A DNA stretch of 64,000 nucleotides, from NCBI GenBank assembly GCA_046706685.1, contig JBJKPE010000052.1:1-64000 (forward strand), given 5' to 3'. Each line of letters begins with the position of its first letter. Position 1 is the stretch's first letter. The position numbers and the translations under genes are program-made. Under the pieces are notes generated by a model. The model was not told where the DNA came from. It saw nothing but the letters and a program-made list of their open reading frames with translations, and ran no database searches. Shown piece after piece: positions 33,360 through 41,788 of this stretch. The stretch is from JARRRD01 sp046706685 (GTDB taxonomy: Bacteria; Nitrospirota; Thermodesulfovibrionia; Thermodesulfovibrionales; UBA6898).

Positions 33360-34607
33360 ATGAGAGTTTTGATTATTAATCCTAATATGTACAAGTTTCC
33401 GCCTGTCCCTCCGATAGGGCTTGAACATATAGCGGCGACCATCGGAAGGGGAGGGCATGAGTCGAAGATCCTGGACCTCTGTTTTTCCGACGCCCCTCAT
33501 CGGGACCTCGATGAGGCTATAAACGAATTCAGACCGGATGTTGTCGCCATGACCGTGAGAAATGTCGACACAGCCCTCTATCAGGACAATGAGTTTTTTC
33601 TGGACGACATAAAGGGGCTTATAGATCATGTAAAGACACAATACGGTCTCATTGTGATCATCGGGGGAGCCGGGGTAGCGGTTGATCCGGAGGGGATCCT
33701 TGATTATCTTGGAGCCGATTACGCGGTGGCGGGTCCAGGAGAGGACAGGATCAAAGAGCTGCTGGAGCGGATTCAGTCTGCCGCGGGTGTCCCGAAAATT
33801 AATCGCCGAAGGTACCGTTACGAGATTTCGTGCCCCAGGAGCCTGGACGGGATCGACTACGGCAGATACTATGAGAGAGGCGGGGTTGCGGGCTTCGAAA
33901 CGCACAAGGGGTGCGGCTCTTCATGTGTCTATTGCACCGAGGCTAACACGAACGTGTCATTCAAGAATATTCCCGATATCATTGAGGAGATCAGGGGGTT
34001 CACCTCGTCGGGGTTCAGGCGGTTTCATCTCTGCGACTCCGAGTTCAACGAGGACATTGATTATTGTACCGACTTTCTGGGTGCTTTGAGAGATGCACGG
34101 CTTGGGATAGACTGGGCCGTATACATGAAGCCCGCCAATTACAACAAGAAATTATTCAGACTCATGAAGGAGACGGGCGTCTCTCTTATCACCCTGACAG
34201 TAGATTCCTGGAAGAAGTGTTCTCTCTATTATTCCGATATCGAGAAGATCATATTCATCGCCAAGTCCTGTGGTCTGAAAATAGTCGTCGATTTCCTGGG
34301 AGGTTTTCCCTATGAGGATGAAAATACACTCGTGTGGTATCTTGATCTTTTCAGGAGGCTTCAGCCCGACAGCGTCGGCGTTAATACCTATATCAGACTC
34401 TACCGTAAGCTCCAGATTACGAAGATTATCATGAGTGATCGCCAACTGAAGAATAGTCTGTCGGGCTGCAGCGGAGATGAGAGATTCATCATGCCTGTTT
34501 TCTATAATCATGTCGATCCCGCAAGACTGCGCGAGCTTATCGGTGACGATAAACTATTCAGAATCGAGGGAACCGGGAAAGGGGTAAATTACACCCGGAA
34601 ATCGTGA
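33360..34607 (+). CDS. B12-binding-domain radical SAM protein of unknown product
   Basis: A 415-residue enzyme. An N-terminal cobalamin-binding-like Rossmann domain (1-150; LIINPN, PPIGLEHIAATI, VAMTVRN) is followed by a radical SAM barrel with the cluster motif CGSSCVYC (about residue 182). The histidine usually contacting B12 (DxHxxG) is not evident, so cobalamin binding is uncertain. The Elp3-like barrel continues with SEFNEDIDYCTDFL and GGFPYEDENTL. Many such enzymes are methyltransferases or hopanoid/bacteriochlorophyll-type modifiers. It is a single-gene unit; the AT-rich leader has no ribosome-binding site, so a short-leader message is possible. Confidence 0.82.
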   Translation: MRVLIINPNMYKFPPVPPIGLEHIAATIGRGGHESKILDLCFSDAPHRDLDEAINEFRPDVVAMTVRNVDTALYQDNEFFLDDIKGLIDHVKTQYGLIVIIGGAGVAVDPEGILDYLGADYAVAGPGEDRIKELLERIQSAAGVPKINRRRYRYEISCPRSLDGIDYGRYYERGGVAGFETHKGCGSSCVYCTEANTNVSFKNIPDIIEEIRGFTSSGFRRFHLCDSEFNEDIDYCTDFLGALRDARLGIDWAVYMKPANYNKKLFRLMKETGVSLITLTVDSWKKCSLYYSDIEKIIFIAKSCGLKIVVDFLGGFPYEDENTLVWYLDLFRRLQPDSVGVNTYIRLYRKLQITKIIMSDRQLKNSLSGCSGDERFIMPVFYNHVDPARLRELIGDDKLFRIEGTGKGVNYTRKS

Positions 34608-34650
34608 TATGAGCAAGCTCTCAGTTAAAGAGCCTGCTGGCAGCCTCTGC

Positions 34651-35223
34651 CTATGACTCCCTGAGCTTTTCTTCTTCTTCCTGCAGTGTCTTGCATTCTA
34701 TGCACATCGTCGTAACGGGACGTGCTTCAAGCCTGTTGATGTCTATCTCTTCGCCGCAGTCATCGCAAATTCCGAAGGTGCCGTTATCTATGCGCTCTAC
34801 AGCCTCGTCGATCTTCTTCAAAAGGCGCTGTTCGCGGCCCCTCAACCTGAGCATAAAGCTTCTGTCGGTCTCTGCTGTAGCCTGGTCACCCAGGTCCGGG
34901 AAGATCATCTGCCCAGGCAATTCGTTTAGCGCCGATTCAGCTTCGTTCAGGAGGGATTCCTTCTGTTTCAGGAGGTTGGCTTTTATCTTCTGGATATGTT
35001 TTTCCCTTTCAGAAAGGGTGGTTTTTTTGCTGCCCGGTGTCTTCACTTTTACCTCTTTTATCGTCTTCCCCCTGTCCTTCAGGGAAACAGCCGTCTTTTT
35101 TTGTGATCCCGCGGAAGGTGCGCTCTTCGGAGCTTTCTTCAATACGGCACGTTTTGCAGTCGAAGATTTCAGCGTTGAAGATTTTGTCTTTTTCGTGATC
35201 CCTGTGGTCTTTCTGCTTGCCAT
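34651..35223 (-). CDS. DksA/TraR-family zinc-finger protein with basic N-terminal tail
   Basis: About 190 residues. The C-terminal 110 residues match DksA/TraR: a coiled coil, then the C4 zinc finger CDDCGEEI ... CIECK. The first 75 residues are unlike DksA: rich in Lys, Ser, Thr and Ala, with histone-H1-like stretches (KKTKSSTLKSSTAKRA). ATG 35223 is preceded by GAGGAGC. It could bind RNA polymerase like DksA, with the tail contacting DNA or RNA; that is inference. Convergent with the radical SAM gene. Confidence 0.85.
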   Translation of the reverse strand: MASRKTTGITKKTKSSTLKSSTAKRAVLKKAPKSAPSAGSQKKTAVSLKDRGKTIKEVKVKTPGSKKTTLSEREKHIQKIKANLLKQKESLLNEAESALNELPGQMIFPDLGDQATAETDRSFMLRLRGREQRLLKKIDEAVERIDNGTFGICDDCGEEIDINRLEARPVTTMCIECKTLQEEEEKLRES

Positions 35224-35427
35224 TCCCGCTCCTCTTTTTGAATGCAATTAGATTACCAGAGCATGAGAATGTTAGTCAAGACAGCCCGCATCCAAAGTGA
35301 CGGCAGAAGCGCCGAATATGTTGCAGCTATACGGGGCAGAGAATACAGGCAAAGGCAGAAGAGACATGCACTGCCTCGCGGCATTAGCGGTCTTTAAGGC
35401 CTGACCTCGATCGATTGATAATCTTCA

Positions 35428-35730
35428 TCATGCTTTCTTTTCTCCTGTCCGTATCTTTATCATGTAATCCATGGGATAGACCCCGATAAGTCCGTCTCCG
35501 GCAAATCCTGTCTGACCTTGCTGAACGATTGTACCGGTGACCTCGTCCACCTTCTCGTCGGGGACTATAATCTCGATTCTGTTATGAATCGTATAGGGCT
35601 TGTATAAGCGGACCTCGCTCCCTATGCCCTTGATCTCGGTGATCGTCATCCCCCTGATACCCTTTTCTTCCAGGGACTTCACAATGTCTTCCAGGCTGTC
35701 GGTCCTTACGATGGCTGTAATTGTCTTCAT
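35428..35730 (-). CDS. PII-like signalling protein with shortened T-loop
   Basis: A 100-residue PII-superfamily protein. The strand-helix start ITAIVRTDSLEDIVKSLEEKGI and the B-loop TGFAGDGLIGV are PII-like, as is the end IKIRTG. The T-loop between VTEVKG-type strand 2 and IEIIVPD is about 15 residues shorter than in GlnB and has no uridylylation Tyr. It therefore should not be a GlnD substrate. It resembles the divergent PII group often linked to heavy-metal efflux genes. Its ATG overlaps the stop of a tiny YHS-domain gene. Confidence 0.82.
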   Translation of the reverse strand: MKTITAIVRTDSLEDIVKSLEEKGIRGMTITEIKGIGSEVRLYKPYTIHNRIEIIVPDEKVDEVTGTIVQQGQTGFAGDGLIGVYPMDYMIKIRTGEKKA

Positions 35731-35894
35731 TTCGACTGAGCCGGTTTTTTGCCGGCGAAGGTTGCGGGGTTCTTATCGAAGGCCTCCTTACAGCCTTTCG
35801 AGCAGAAATGGTAAGTCTCGCCTTTGTATGTCGATTTGCCTGTGGCCGTGCTGTCCTCAATGGTCATGTTGCAGACAGGGTCTTTAACCTTCAT
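35727..35894 (-). CDS. Stand-alone YHS-domain metal-binding protein
   Basis: A 55-residue protein containing one YHS domain: DPVCNM at the start, TYKGETYHFCSKGCKEAF in the middle, and DKNPATF at the end. Cys8, Cys31 and Cys35 are the expected metal ligands. GGAG precedes ATG 35894. Its TGA overlaps the ATG of the PII-like gene. It is very similar to the N-terminal YHS domain of the copper ATPase at 51694 (most residues identical over the first 50), which suggests a metal-handling role for the YHS-PII pair. Confidence 0.85.
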   Translation of the reverse strand: MKVKDPVCNMTIEDSTATGKSTYKGETYHFCSKGCKEAFDKNPATFAGKKPAQSK

Positions 35895-36188
35895 CGCTGT
35901 CTCCTTGACACTGCTTTTGTGAATACTTTCATGATCTCATATTCTTCACTTTCAGGCAAGCGGGTCCAGATAATTAATCTGTCCGGCCGGGCCCGCAGTA
36001 GATGTCGTTATCCGCAAGAAAGTCATGGTAATTTTCCGGGACAACATATAAACTTTTCGTATGAAAAGCACGCGGATGAGCCATGCATAGGTCGCTCTGC
36101 CCGGACACGATTATGATGAACAGGAACGGCCTCTTGACGGGATGGACTGACTTTGACTCAGCCGAAAAAGGGGTCGGGGAGACAGGAA

Positions 36189-37700
36189 ATGTCTAGAGGC
36201 GCGTCTTTTCCACATCCGTACTTCTCCACACATCCGAGATGGAGGTGGTTCATCCTGACGACTGTTCTCATAGGCGCAACCATGTCCGCCCTCGATGTAA
36301 GCATAGTAAATATCGCCATGCCGACTCTCAAGACCGACTTCAACACTTCGCTGGCGACGATCGAGTGGGTCGCTATAGCCTACATGCTTACGCTTACCAT
36401 CTTTTTGCCGCTCTTCGGAAGGCTGGCCGACATGTATGGCCGGGCGAAACTTTACAATGCCGGGTTCGTGGTCTTCACAATCGGCTCCGCCTTTTGCGGC
36501 ATGTCGCCTTCAGCTCACTTTATGATCGGTTCCCGTACCCTTCAGGCGATAGGGGCCGGGCTCCTGCAGGCAAACTCCATAGCAATAATCACAGCGGCGT
36601 TTCCTTCCTCTGAAAGGGGCAAGGCCATCGGCATCCAGGGGGCGGTACAGGCTGTGTCGATGTCCATCGGTCCGTTCGTGGGCGGCGTTGTCATAGCAGC
36701 TATAGGCTGGCGCGCCATATTCTATATAAATGTACCGATAGGCATCCTCGGCACACTGGCTGCTCTCTTCATTTTGCCCCGTGATGAGATGAAGAAGGAG
36801 AAAGAGAAGGTGGATTACCTCGGCACCGTTTTCTTCTCAGCCGGTCTTCTCTTCCTGGTGCTGGCCTTTAACGAGGTCGTCAGACTGGGCTTGACATCGC
36901 CCCGGATCCTCCTCTATTTCGGTTTTGCGGTCGCGCTGCTCGGGCTCTTCGTGATTACGGAACTCAAGGTCAAATATCCCCTTGTGGACCTTAAAATGTT
37001 CAGGAGCTTTACGTTCTCCGCAGGCAATTTGACCGGCATGATGTCCTATTACGTGCTCTTTGCGATAATGTTCCTGATGCCTTTCTACCTTGAAAGAGTG
37101 GTCGGCTACAGCGTAGCGCTGACGGGCAGCCTGCTTGTGCCGATACCGCTTGCCATGGGGGTCGTGGCCCCGTGGGCCGGCAGCGTCTCGGACAGGCGCG
37201 GCCCAAGATTGATGACTACGGCCGGCATGCTTCTCTCATCCCTGGCCTGTTTTCTCCTAATGTTGCTGGGCGAGTCTTCTCATCTGGTCATGCTTGTGGG
37301 CATACTAATAATGCTTGGTATAGGGATGGGGCTCTTTACCCCGCCCAATAACAGTGCGATAATGGGCGCCGCCCCCAGGGACAAGCTCAGCGTGGCCGGG
37401 GGTCTACTGAACATGATGCGCTCTCTGGGGCTCATATTCGGCGTAGATATCTCCGGTCTCATATTCACCAGCCTGGAGGATAAATACGTGATAGACAAGG
37501 GATTCTACAACGTCCAGCATATATTTCATAACCGACTCATACCTGTTTCGGTGAAGGATAATGCCTTCATGAAGGGATATCTCGTCGTGCTGGGAGTGCT
37601 TGCGGCGCTCAGTCTTCTCTCGGCGTTCCTGTCGGTCCTGAGAAATGAGAGGCCGGATGAAGAGGCCATCGCGGCGGCAAAGGAATTAGGCGGGGGCTAA
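36189..37700 (+). CDS. DHA2-family (14-TMS) MFS drug exporter
   Basis: About 503 residues with around 14 hydrophobic segments. Motifs of the EmrB/QacA group: ALDVSIVNIAMPTL in helix 1 (motif D1), GRLADMYGRAKLY in loop 2-3 (motif A), and GPFVGGVV (motif C). These pumps export drugs or lipophilic compounds by proton antiport. The ATG at 36189 is preferred because GGGGAG lies 7 bases upstream; a TTG at 36153 is also in frame. No membrane-fusion (EmrA) partner is adjacent, so it may act alone. A ratio-type gene island boundary may lie downstream. Confidence 0.9.
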   Translation: MSRGASFPHPYFSTHPRWRWFILTTVLIGATMSALDVSIVNIAMPTLKTDFNTSLATIEWVAIAYMLTLTIFLPLFGRLADMYGRAKLYNAGFVVFTIGSAFCGMSPSAHFMIGSRTLQAIGAGLLQANSIAIITAAFPSSERGKAIGIQGAVQAVSMSIGPFVGGVVIAAIGWRAIFYINVPIGILGTLAALFILPRDEMKKEKEKVDYLGTVFFSAGLLFLVLAFNEVVRLGLTSPRILLYFGFAVALLGLFVITELKVKYPLVDLKMFRSFTFSAGNLTGMMSYYVLFAIMFLMPFYLERVVGYSVALTGSLLVPIPLAMGVVAPWAGSVSDRRGPRLMTTAGMLLSSLACFLLMLLGESSHLVMLVGILIMLGIGMGLFTPPNNSAIMGAAPRDKLSVAGGLLNMMRSLGLIFGVDISGLIFTSLEDKYVIDKGFYNVQHIFHNRLIPVSVKDNAFMKGYLVVLGVLAALSLLSAFLSVLRNERPDEEAIAAAKELGGG

Positions 37701-38094
37701 AGAAACACGCACTCCCTCCGGCCGATATCATGTGGGTTCTCCCGCACGAGCTGACGCATTTGCGGTGCTGTATGATACTCCGTACACAAGTCCCCATAGT
37801 CCCGCCGAAAGAGGAGGAGCCTCAGTTGCGGGTATTTACCCAAGGGAACAAACGCCTGCCAGCATAATGATAAGTCTCCGGAGTATGTGCGGAAATCGTC
37901 GCGTCATAACCCTACCCATCAGCTGCTTCTGTTCTTTTGAACAATCAACGGTGTATTACTCTCGTTGGCTTTAACCATTCCTCGCCGTGGATGGTGCAAA
38001 AAAAGTCGACTTGGTATAAAATTGTTTAGTAATTTATGGTTATGAATCTGTCAAATCGGAACGTAGGGGGATGCATCAGCCGGGGAAAAACCTA
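37701..38094. other. Intergenic region upstream of the restriction-modification operon
   Basis: About 390 bases without a supported gene. It should hold the promoter for the type I operon: TATAAAAT near 38016 is a plausible -10, but I see no clear -35. The sequence is more AT-rich than the genes to its left. No att-like direct repeat matching the region beyond the operon was found by eye. Confidence 0.4.
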
Positions 38095-38355
38095 ATGTCT
38101 AACGAAACAAACTCTTCCATACTGGATAACCAGGGGCGAGGCAAGGTCGGGGAATTTCCTATAGACGAAATCCAGACTGTCTCGAAAATTTCGGCGGCTT
38201 TTTGTCCGCATTGCAAGACTATCACTAATCTGAGCGTATCTCTTATTCCTGTCATTGATACTGACCCAGACGGGAAGGAAATAATTTTAACTTCGAGGAC
38301 GTATCACTGCGAAAACTGCGGCTTGTTTGTGAGATGTGAGGAGGATGGCCTTTGA
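38095..38355 (+). CDS. Small C4 zinc-ribbon protein, first gene of the type I RM operon
   Basis: About 86 residues with two CxxC knuckles, CPHC and CENC, about 40 residues apart (AFCPHCKTITN ... YHCENCGLFVRC), forming a treble-clef or ribbon-type zinc site. No family function is known to me. ATG 38095 has a GGGG element 9 bases upstream; ATG 38071 is in frame but its purine tract abuts the codon. Its TGA overlaps the TTG start of hsdM (TTGA), so translation is coupled. It could be an accessory or regulatory subunit. Confidence 0.65.
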   Translation: MSNETNSSILDNQGRGKVGEFPIDEIQTVSKISAAFCPHCKTITNLSVSLIPVIDTDPDGKEIILTSRTYHCENCGLFVRCEEDGL

Positions 38356-40457
38356 CGACGTCACTCAATAAGCCGAAACTCGACAACCTTGCCGAAGAAA
38401 TCTGGAAGTCAGCCAATCGGTTGCGCGGCAAGTTCAAGGCATATGAGTACCAGAATGTTGTCCTGCCGATCATAGTTATCCGCCGCCTGGAGTGCGTGCT
38501 GATCAAGTGGCGGGAGGACAAAGCCGCTGAGGTGAAGGCCAAGCGGCCCAAGTTGACGGAGAAGGAATTGGCCAAGCTGGTAAAAGGCCTGGAAACAAGT
38601 ACTGCGTCGTTTTCCAACAAGACCGGCTGGACGCTGCGCCGGGTATATGAGGAAGACCATGCCCTGATCGAAGAGAACTTCAGGGCATATATCAACGGGT
38701 TTTCAAAGAATGTCGATGACATTATCGAGCATTTCAACTATCGGGCCACCATAAGCCAGATGGTGAAGAATAACCGCCTTGCACCGATCTTAAACCAATA
38801 TAAGGAGCTGGAACTCGGGCCGGACAAGCTCTCACCGCTGGAGATGGGCTACATCTATGAAGAACTGCTGCGGCGTTTCTCGGAACAAAGCGGCGAGGAA
38901 GCCGGGGAGCACTTCACCCCGCGTGAGGTGATCCGCCTGATGGTAGAGCTGCTCGATATCCCGATCCCGGACAGGCACATATCCATCTATGACCCGGCGT
39001 GCGGAACCGGAGGTATGCTTTCCGTAGCCAAGGAACATCTGCTTGACCGCGCTGCTAATCCTGAAGAGAAGGCCAACGTCGAGAAATTTGTTACTGTTCA
39101 TGGACAGGAGATGTCGCCGACCAACTATGCCATCTGCCAGGCCGACCTGCTGATCAAGAACGATAAGCAGGCCAAGGTTTATCTCGGCAACTCGCTTATT
39201 CCGCATGACCCGCACAGCAGGGAGCCAGGCGATCAGCTTCCTGAACCGAGGCACCAGTTTGATTTCATGCTCTCCAATCCGCCGTTCGGTGTGACCTGGG
39301 GCGGCAAGGATGGTTACGAGGCCGAGGCACGGAAACTGAAGAAGACACGCTACCAGGCGGGCATGCCTCGCGTGAATGACGGCGCACTGCTTTTTTTGCA
39401 GACCATGCTGGCCAAGATGAAGGAGCCGGAGAAAGGCTCCAGTCGCATAGCCATAATTTTCAATGGCTCTCCGCTCTCAAATGGGGACTGCGGTTCCGGG
39501 GAGAGCGAAATCCGCCGCTGGATTCTCGAAAACGACTGGCTCGACGCCATCGTGATGCTTCCCGATCAGCTCTTTTATAATACCGGCATCTTCACATACA
39601 TCTGGCTGCTGCGAAACGACAAGCCTTCCTCACACGAGGGGCGGGTTATGCTGATCGACGCCCGCCATCAGTATGAGAAGGAGCCCAAATCTTTCGGCAA
39701 TAAGCGAAACCGGATAATTGATGCTCATCGCGCCTGGATAGAGGAACGCTATCGTAATGGCTGGAAGAAAGGATATTCAGACGACAACGTTAAGCTGTTC
39801 CGTCGCGATGATTTCGCCTACCACAAGGTCAGTGTCGTCTTCTGGCAGTTCGATGAGAATGACCAGCCGGCCACGATAACAGAGCCTTATGAGAAAACAT
39901 TCAGTGCTGCCAATCTGAAAAAAGAGCAGGAGTTCTATGAAAGTGAGCTTGAGTTTCGGGTTACCCTGTCATTCCCGCTTGGCGGGAATCCTTCCGGGAA
40001 GAAAGATTGCAAGAAATCACCCTCCCTTAATCCCTCCCCTCAAGGGAGGGAAAATGTTACACCCTCGCCCCTTGGGGGAGAGGGGAGGGAGAGGGGTAAT
40101 TCGGAGACAGTTACAAGGGTGGTTTCATTTAGCCTTTCTCCAAAAGACAATGCAGCAAAGAAGTTAAAAGAACTGATGGACGACAAGCCGGAGGTCCTCT
40201 CAGCAGAATGGACCCACCGGCATTATGTTAAGGATGATGAATACATCCCGCACGGCGAGGACATCGAAACGTTTCTAAAGCGTGAGATCGCCAAGCCTAT
40301 CATCCGCTGGGAGGACAGCCCCCAGTTCGGCTATGAAATCCTGCCGAACAAGTACTTCTACCGCTACCAACCACCTACACCGGCGAAGGAGTTGCTTGAA
40401 GAGTTTTGGCGTCTTGAAAAAGAGGCGGAAAAGTTGCTTGAGGGTTTGGCGACGTGA
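38352..40457 (+). CDS. hsdM: Type I restriction-modification DNA methyltransferase subunit
   Basis: A 701-residue N6-adenine methyltransferase. The N-terminal HsdM_N region (LAEEIWKSANRLRGKFKAYE), SAM motif I DPACGTGGML (about residue 217) and catalytic motif IV NPPF (about 311) are all present. The start is a TTG overlapping the previous stop. Residues about 537-586 are foreign in character (SPSLNPSPQGRE, TPSPLGGEGRERG) and correspond to palindromic repeats inserted without frameshift (39967-40097). The methyltransferase core ends before the insert, so activity may be preserved. It overlaps hsdS by 4 bases. Confidence 0.93.
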   Translation: MTTSLNKPKLDNLAEEIWKSANRLRGKFKAYEYQNVVLPIIVIRRLECVLIKWREDKAAEVKAKRPKLTEKELAKLVKGLETSTASFSNKTGWTLRRVYEEDHALIEENFRAYINGFSKNVDDIIEHFNYRATISQMVKNNRLAPILNQYKELELGPDKLSPLEMGYIYEELLRRFSEQSGEEAGEHFTPREVIRLMVELLDIPIPDRHISIYDPACGTGGMLSVAKEHLLDRAANPEEKANVEKFVTVHGQEMSPTNYAICQADLLIKNDKQAKVYLGNSLIPHDPHSREPGDQLPEPRHQFDFMLSNPPFGVTWGGKDGYEAEARKLKKTRYQAGMPRVNDGALLFLQTMLAKMKEPEKGSSRIAIIFNGSPLSNGDCGSGESEIRRWILENDWLDAIVMLPDQLFYNTGIFTYIWLLRNDKPSSHEGRVMLIDARHQYEKEPKSFGNKRNRIIDAHRAWIEERYRNGWKKGYSDDNVKLFRRDDFAYHKVSVVFWQFDENDQPATITEPYEKTFSAANLKKEQEFYESELEFRVTLSFPLGGNPSGKKDCKKSPSLNPSPQGRENVTPSPLGGEGRERGNSETVTRVVSFSLSPKDNAAKKLKELMDDKPEVLSAEWTHRHYVKDDEYIPHGEDIETFLKREIAKPIIRWEDSPQFGYEILPNKYFYRYQPPTPAKELLEEFWRLEKEAEKLLEGLAT
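39967..39998. repeat. REP-like palindrome inside hsdM, element 1
   Basis: Contains ATTCCCGC-TTG-GCGGGAAT (39971-39989), a perfect 8-3-8 palindrome. The flanks CCTGTC and CCTT are shared with the larger intergenic element at 48944-49046, so both belong to one repeat family. It is read in frame within hsdM. Confidence 0.75.
40018..40097. repeat. REP-like palindromes inside hsdM, element 2
   Basis: Two adjacent hairpins: TCCCTCCC-CTCAA-GGGAGGGA (40031-40051) and CCCTCGCCCC-TTG-GGGGAGAGGG. They sit in a stretch of alternating C-rich and G-rich blocks typical of intergenic bacterial repeats. Here they are translated as part of hsdM without a stop or frameshift. Confidence 0.7.
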
Positions 40458-41788
40458 TGATTCGGGCTAATGAACCTTGGCTGGGGGTCGTGCCTGCCGA
40501 CTGGCCGCCAAGCCGCGTTAGAAATGTGGCCCAACTGTCGCCGGGTTACTCCGATGGCCTTCCCGTTTCAGACGAACTATGCACAGTCGTTCCCATGGAG
40601 CTTCTCTCTGAAGATGGCAGGCTCGATATTAGCTCTTCTAAGATGTTCGAAGAAATTACTGGCGGGCTTACGCTGTTCGAAGCTGGAGACGTTCTTTTTG
40701 CCAAGATCACTCCGTGCATGGAAAACGGTAAAGGTGCCTTTATAGAGAGTCTGCCGACACGGTATGCGTTTGGCAGCACAGAGTTTCATGTCCTTCGCCC
40801 GAAGCACGCCGTACACCCAAAGTTTCTCTACTACTACACGTTTAATCCGATATATCGCGCCTATGCAGCTGCCAACATGTCTGGTGCTGCAGGACAGAAA
40901 CGGGTCTCTTCCCGCTTTCTAAAGGACACTCGGCTATTTCTTCCTCCGTTTCCTGAACAAGAGCGTATTGCGGCGTTTCTTGATGCGAGTTGTGCGGCAA
41001 TTGATGCGGCAGTGGCGGCTAAACGGCGACAGATCGAGACACTCAATAAAATGCTTGTTTCTACTATCGAGACCGCTGCAACGCAAGGTATAGACACCCA
41101 AGTTAAGATGAAGCCTTCGGGACTCGATTGGCTTCCTCAAGTGCCGGCACACTGGAAGGTGCAACAGATCAAGCGTCGTTGTAAATTGCTTCGCGGAAAG
41201 TTTAGCCATAGGCCACGAAATGACCCGGCTCTTTATGAGGGCGAGTATCCGTTTGTGCAAACGGGTGATATCACGGCTGCAGAAAAGTACATACGTCACT
41301 ACTCTCAAACTCTCAACGAACTTGGGTATAGCGTGAGCAAGATATTCCCAAGGGGAACACTCGTCATGTCTATTGCAGCAAATGTTGGCGACGTGGCAAT
41401 TCTCGACTTCGAGGCTTGCTTTCCGGATAGTATGGTCGGTCTAGTGCCTGATCATCATACTGACCTTGACTTCCTCTACTATCTGATGAAGGCTATGAAG
41501 GGAATTCTTCTGAGATCGGCTGTTCTTACAACTCAGCTGAATTTGAACTATGTTCGCATCGGGACAAATTTCGCCGCATTCCCACAGAAGAAGGAGCAGT
41601 GCAAGATTGCAAAGTTTTTAGATACAAGAAGTGCTGAGACCCGAAAGGCGGTTGGTATTCTGCAAAAACAGATCGAGGTTCTTACCGCCTACCGCAAGTC
41701 CCTTATCCACGAATGCGTCACGGGCCAGCGGCGGATTACCGAGGCTGATGTGGCGCGAGCGGCCAAGGTAGATGCTCATGGCGCGTAA
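40454..41788 (+). CDS. hsdS: Type I restriction-modification specificity subunit
   Basis: A 444-residue HsdS with two target-recognition domains (about 15-160 and 225-370). Each is followed by a conserved helical spacer with the typical motif: FPEQERIAAFLDASCAAIDAAV after the first and KKEQCKIAKFLDTRSAETRKAV after the second. The opening MIRANEPWLGVVPADW and the middle SGLDWLPQVPAHWKV are the usual starts of each half. It sets the bipartite target sequence. It overlaps hsdM by 4 bases and the zeta-like gene by 17. Its second recognition domain is AT-richer than neighbours. Confidence 0.93.
   Translation: MMIRANEPWLGVVPADWPPSRVRNVAQLSPGYSDGLPVSDELCTVVPMELLSEDGRLDISSSKMFEEITGGLTLFEAGDVLFAKITPCMENGKGAFIESLPTRYAFGSTEFHVLRPKHAVHPKFLYYYTFNPIYRAYAAANMSGAAGQKRVSSRFLKDTRLFLPPFPEQERIAAFLDASCAAIDAAVAAKRRQIETLNKMLVSTIETAATQGIDTQVKMKPSGLDWLPQVPAHWKVQQIKRRCKLLRGKFSHRPRNDPALYEGEYPFVQTGDITAAEKYIRHYSQTLNELGYSVSKIFPRGTLVMSIAANVGDVAILDFEACFPDSMVGLVPDHHTDLDFLYYLMKAMKGILLRSAVLTTQLNLNYVRIGTNFAAFPQKKEQCKIAKFLDTRSAETRKAVGILQKQIEVLTAYRKSLIHECVTGQRRITEADVARAAKVDAHGA

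Noticed and set aside
35895..36188. Sigma54 promoter upstream of the YHS-PII pair (TGG...TTGC-like words near 35965)
   Set aside because: GG and GC are only 8 bases apart instead of 10, so it does not meet the -24/-12 requirement.
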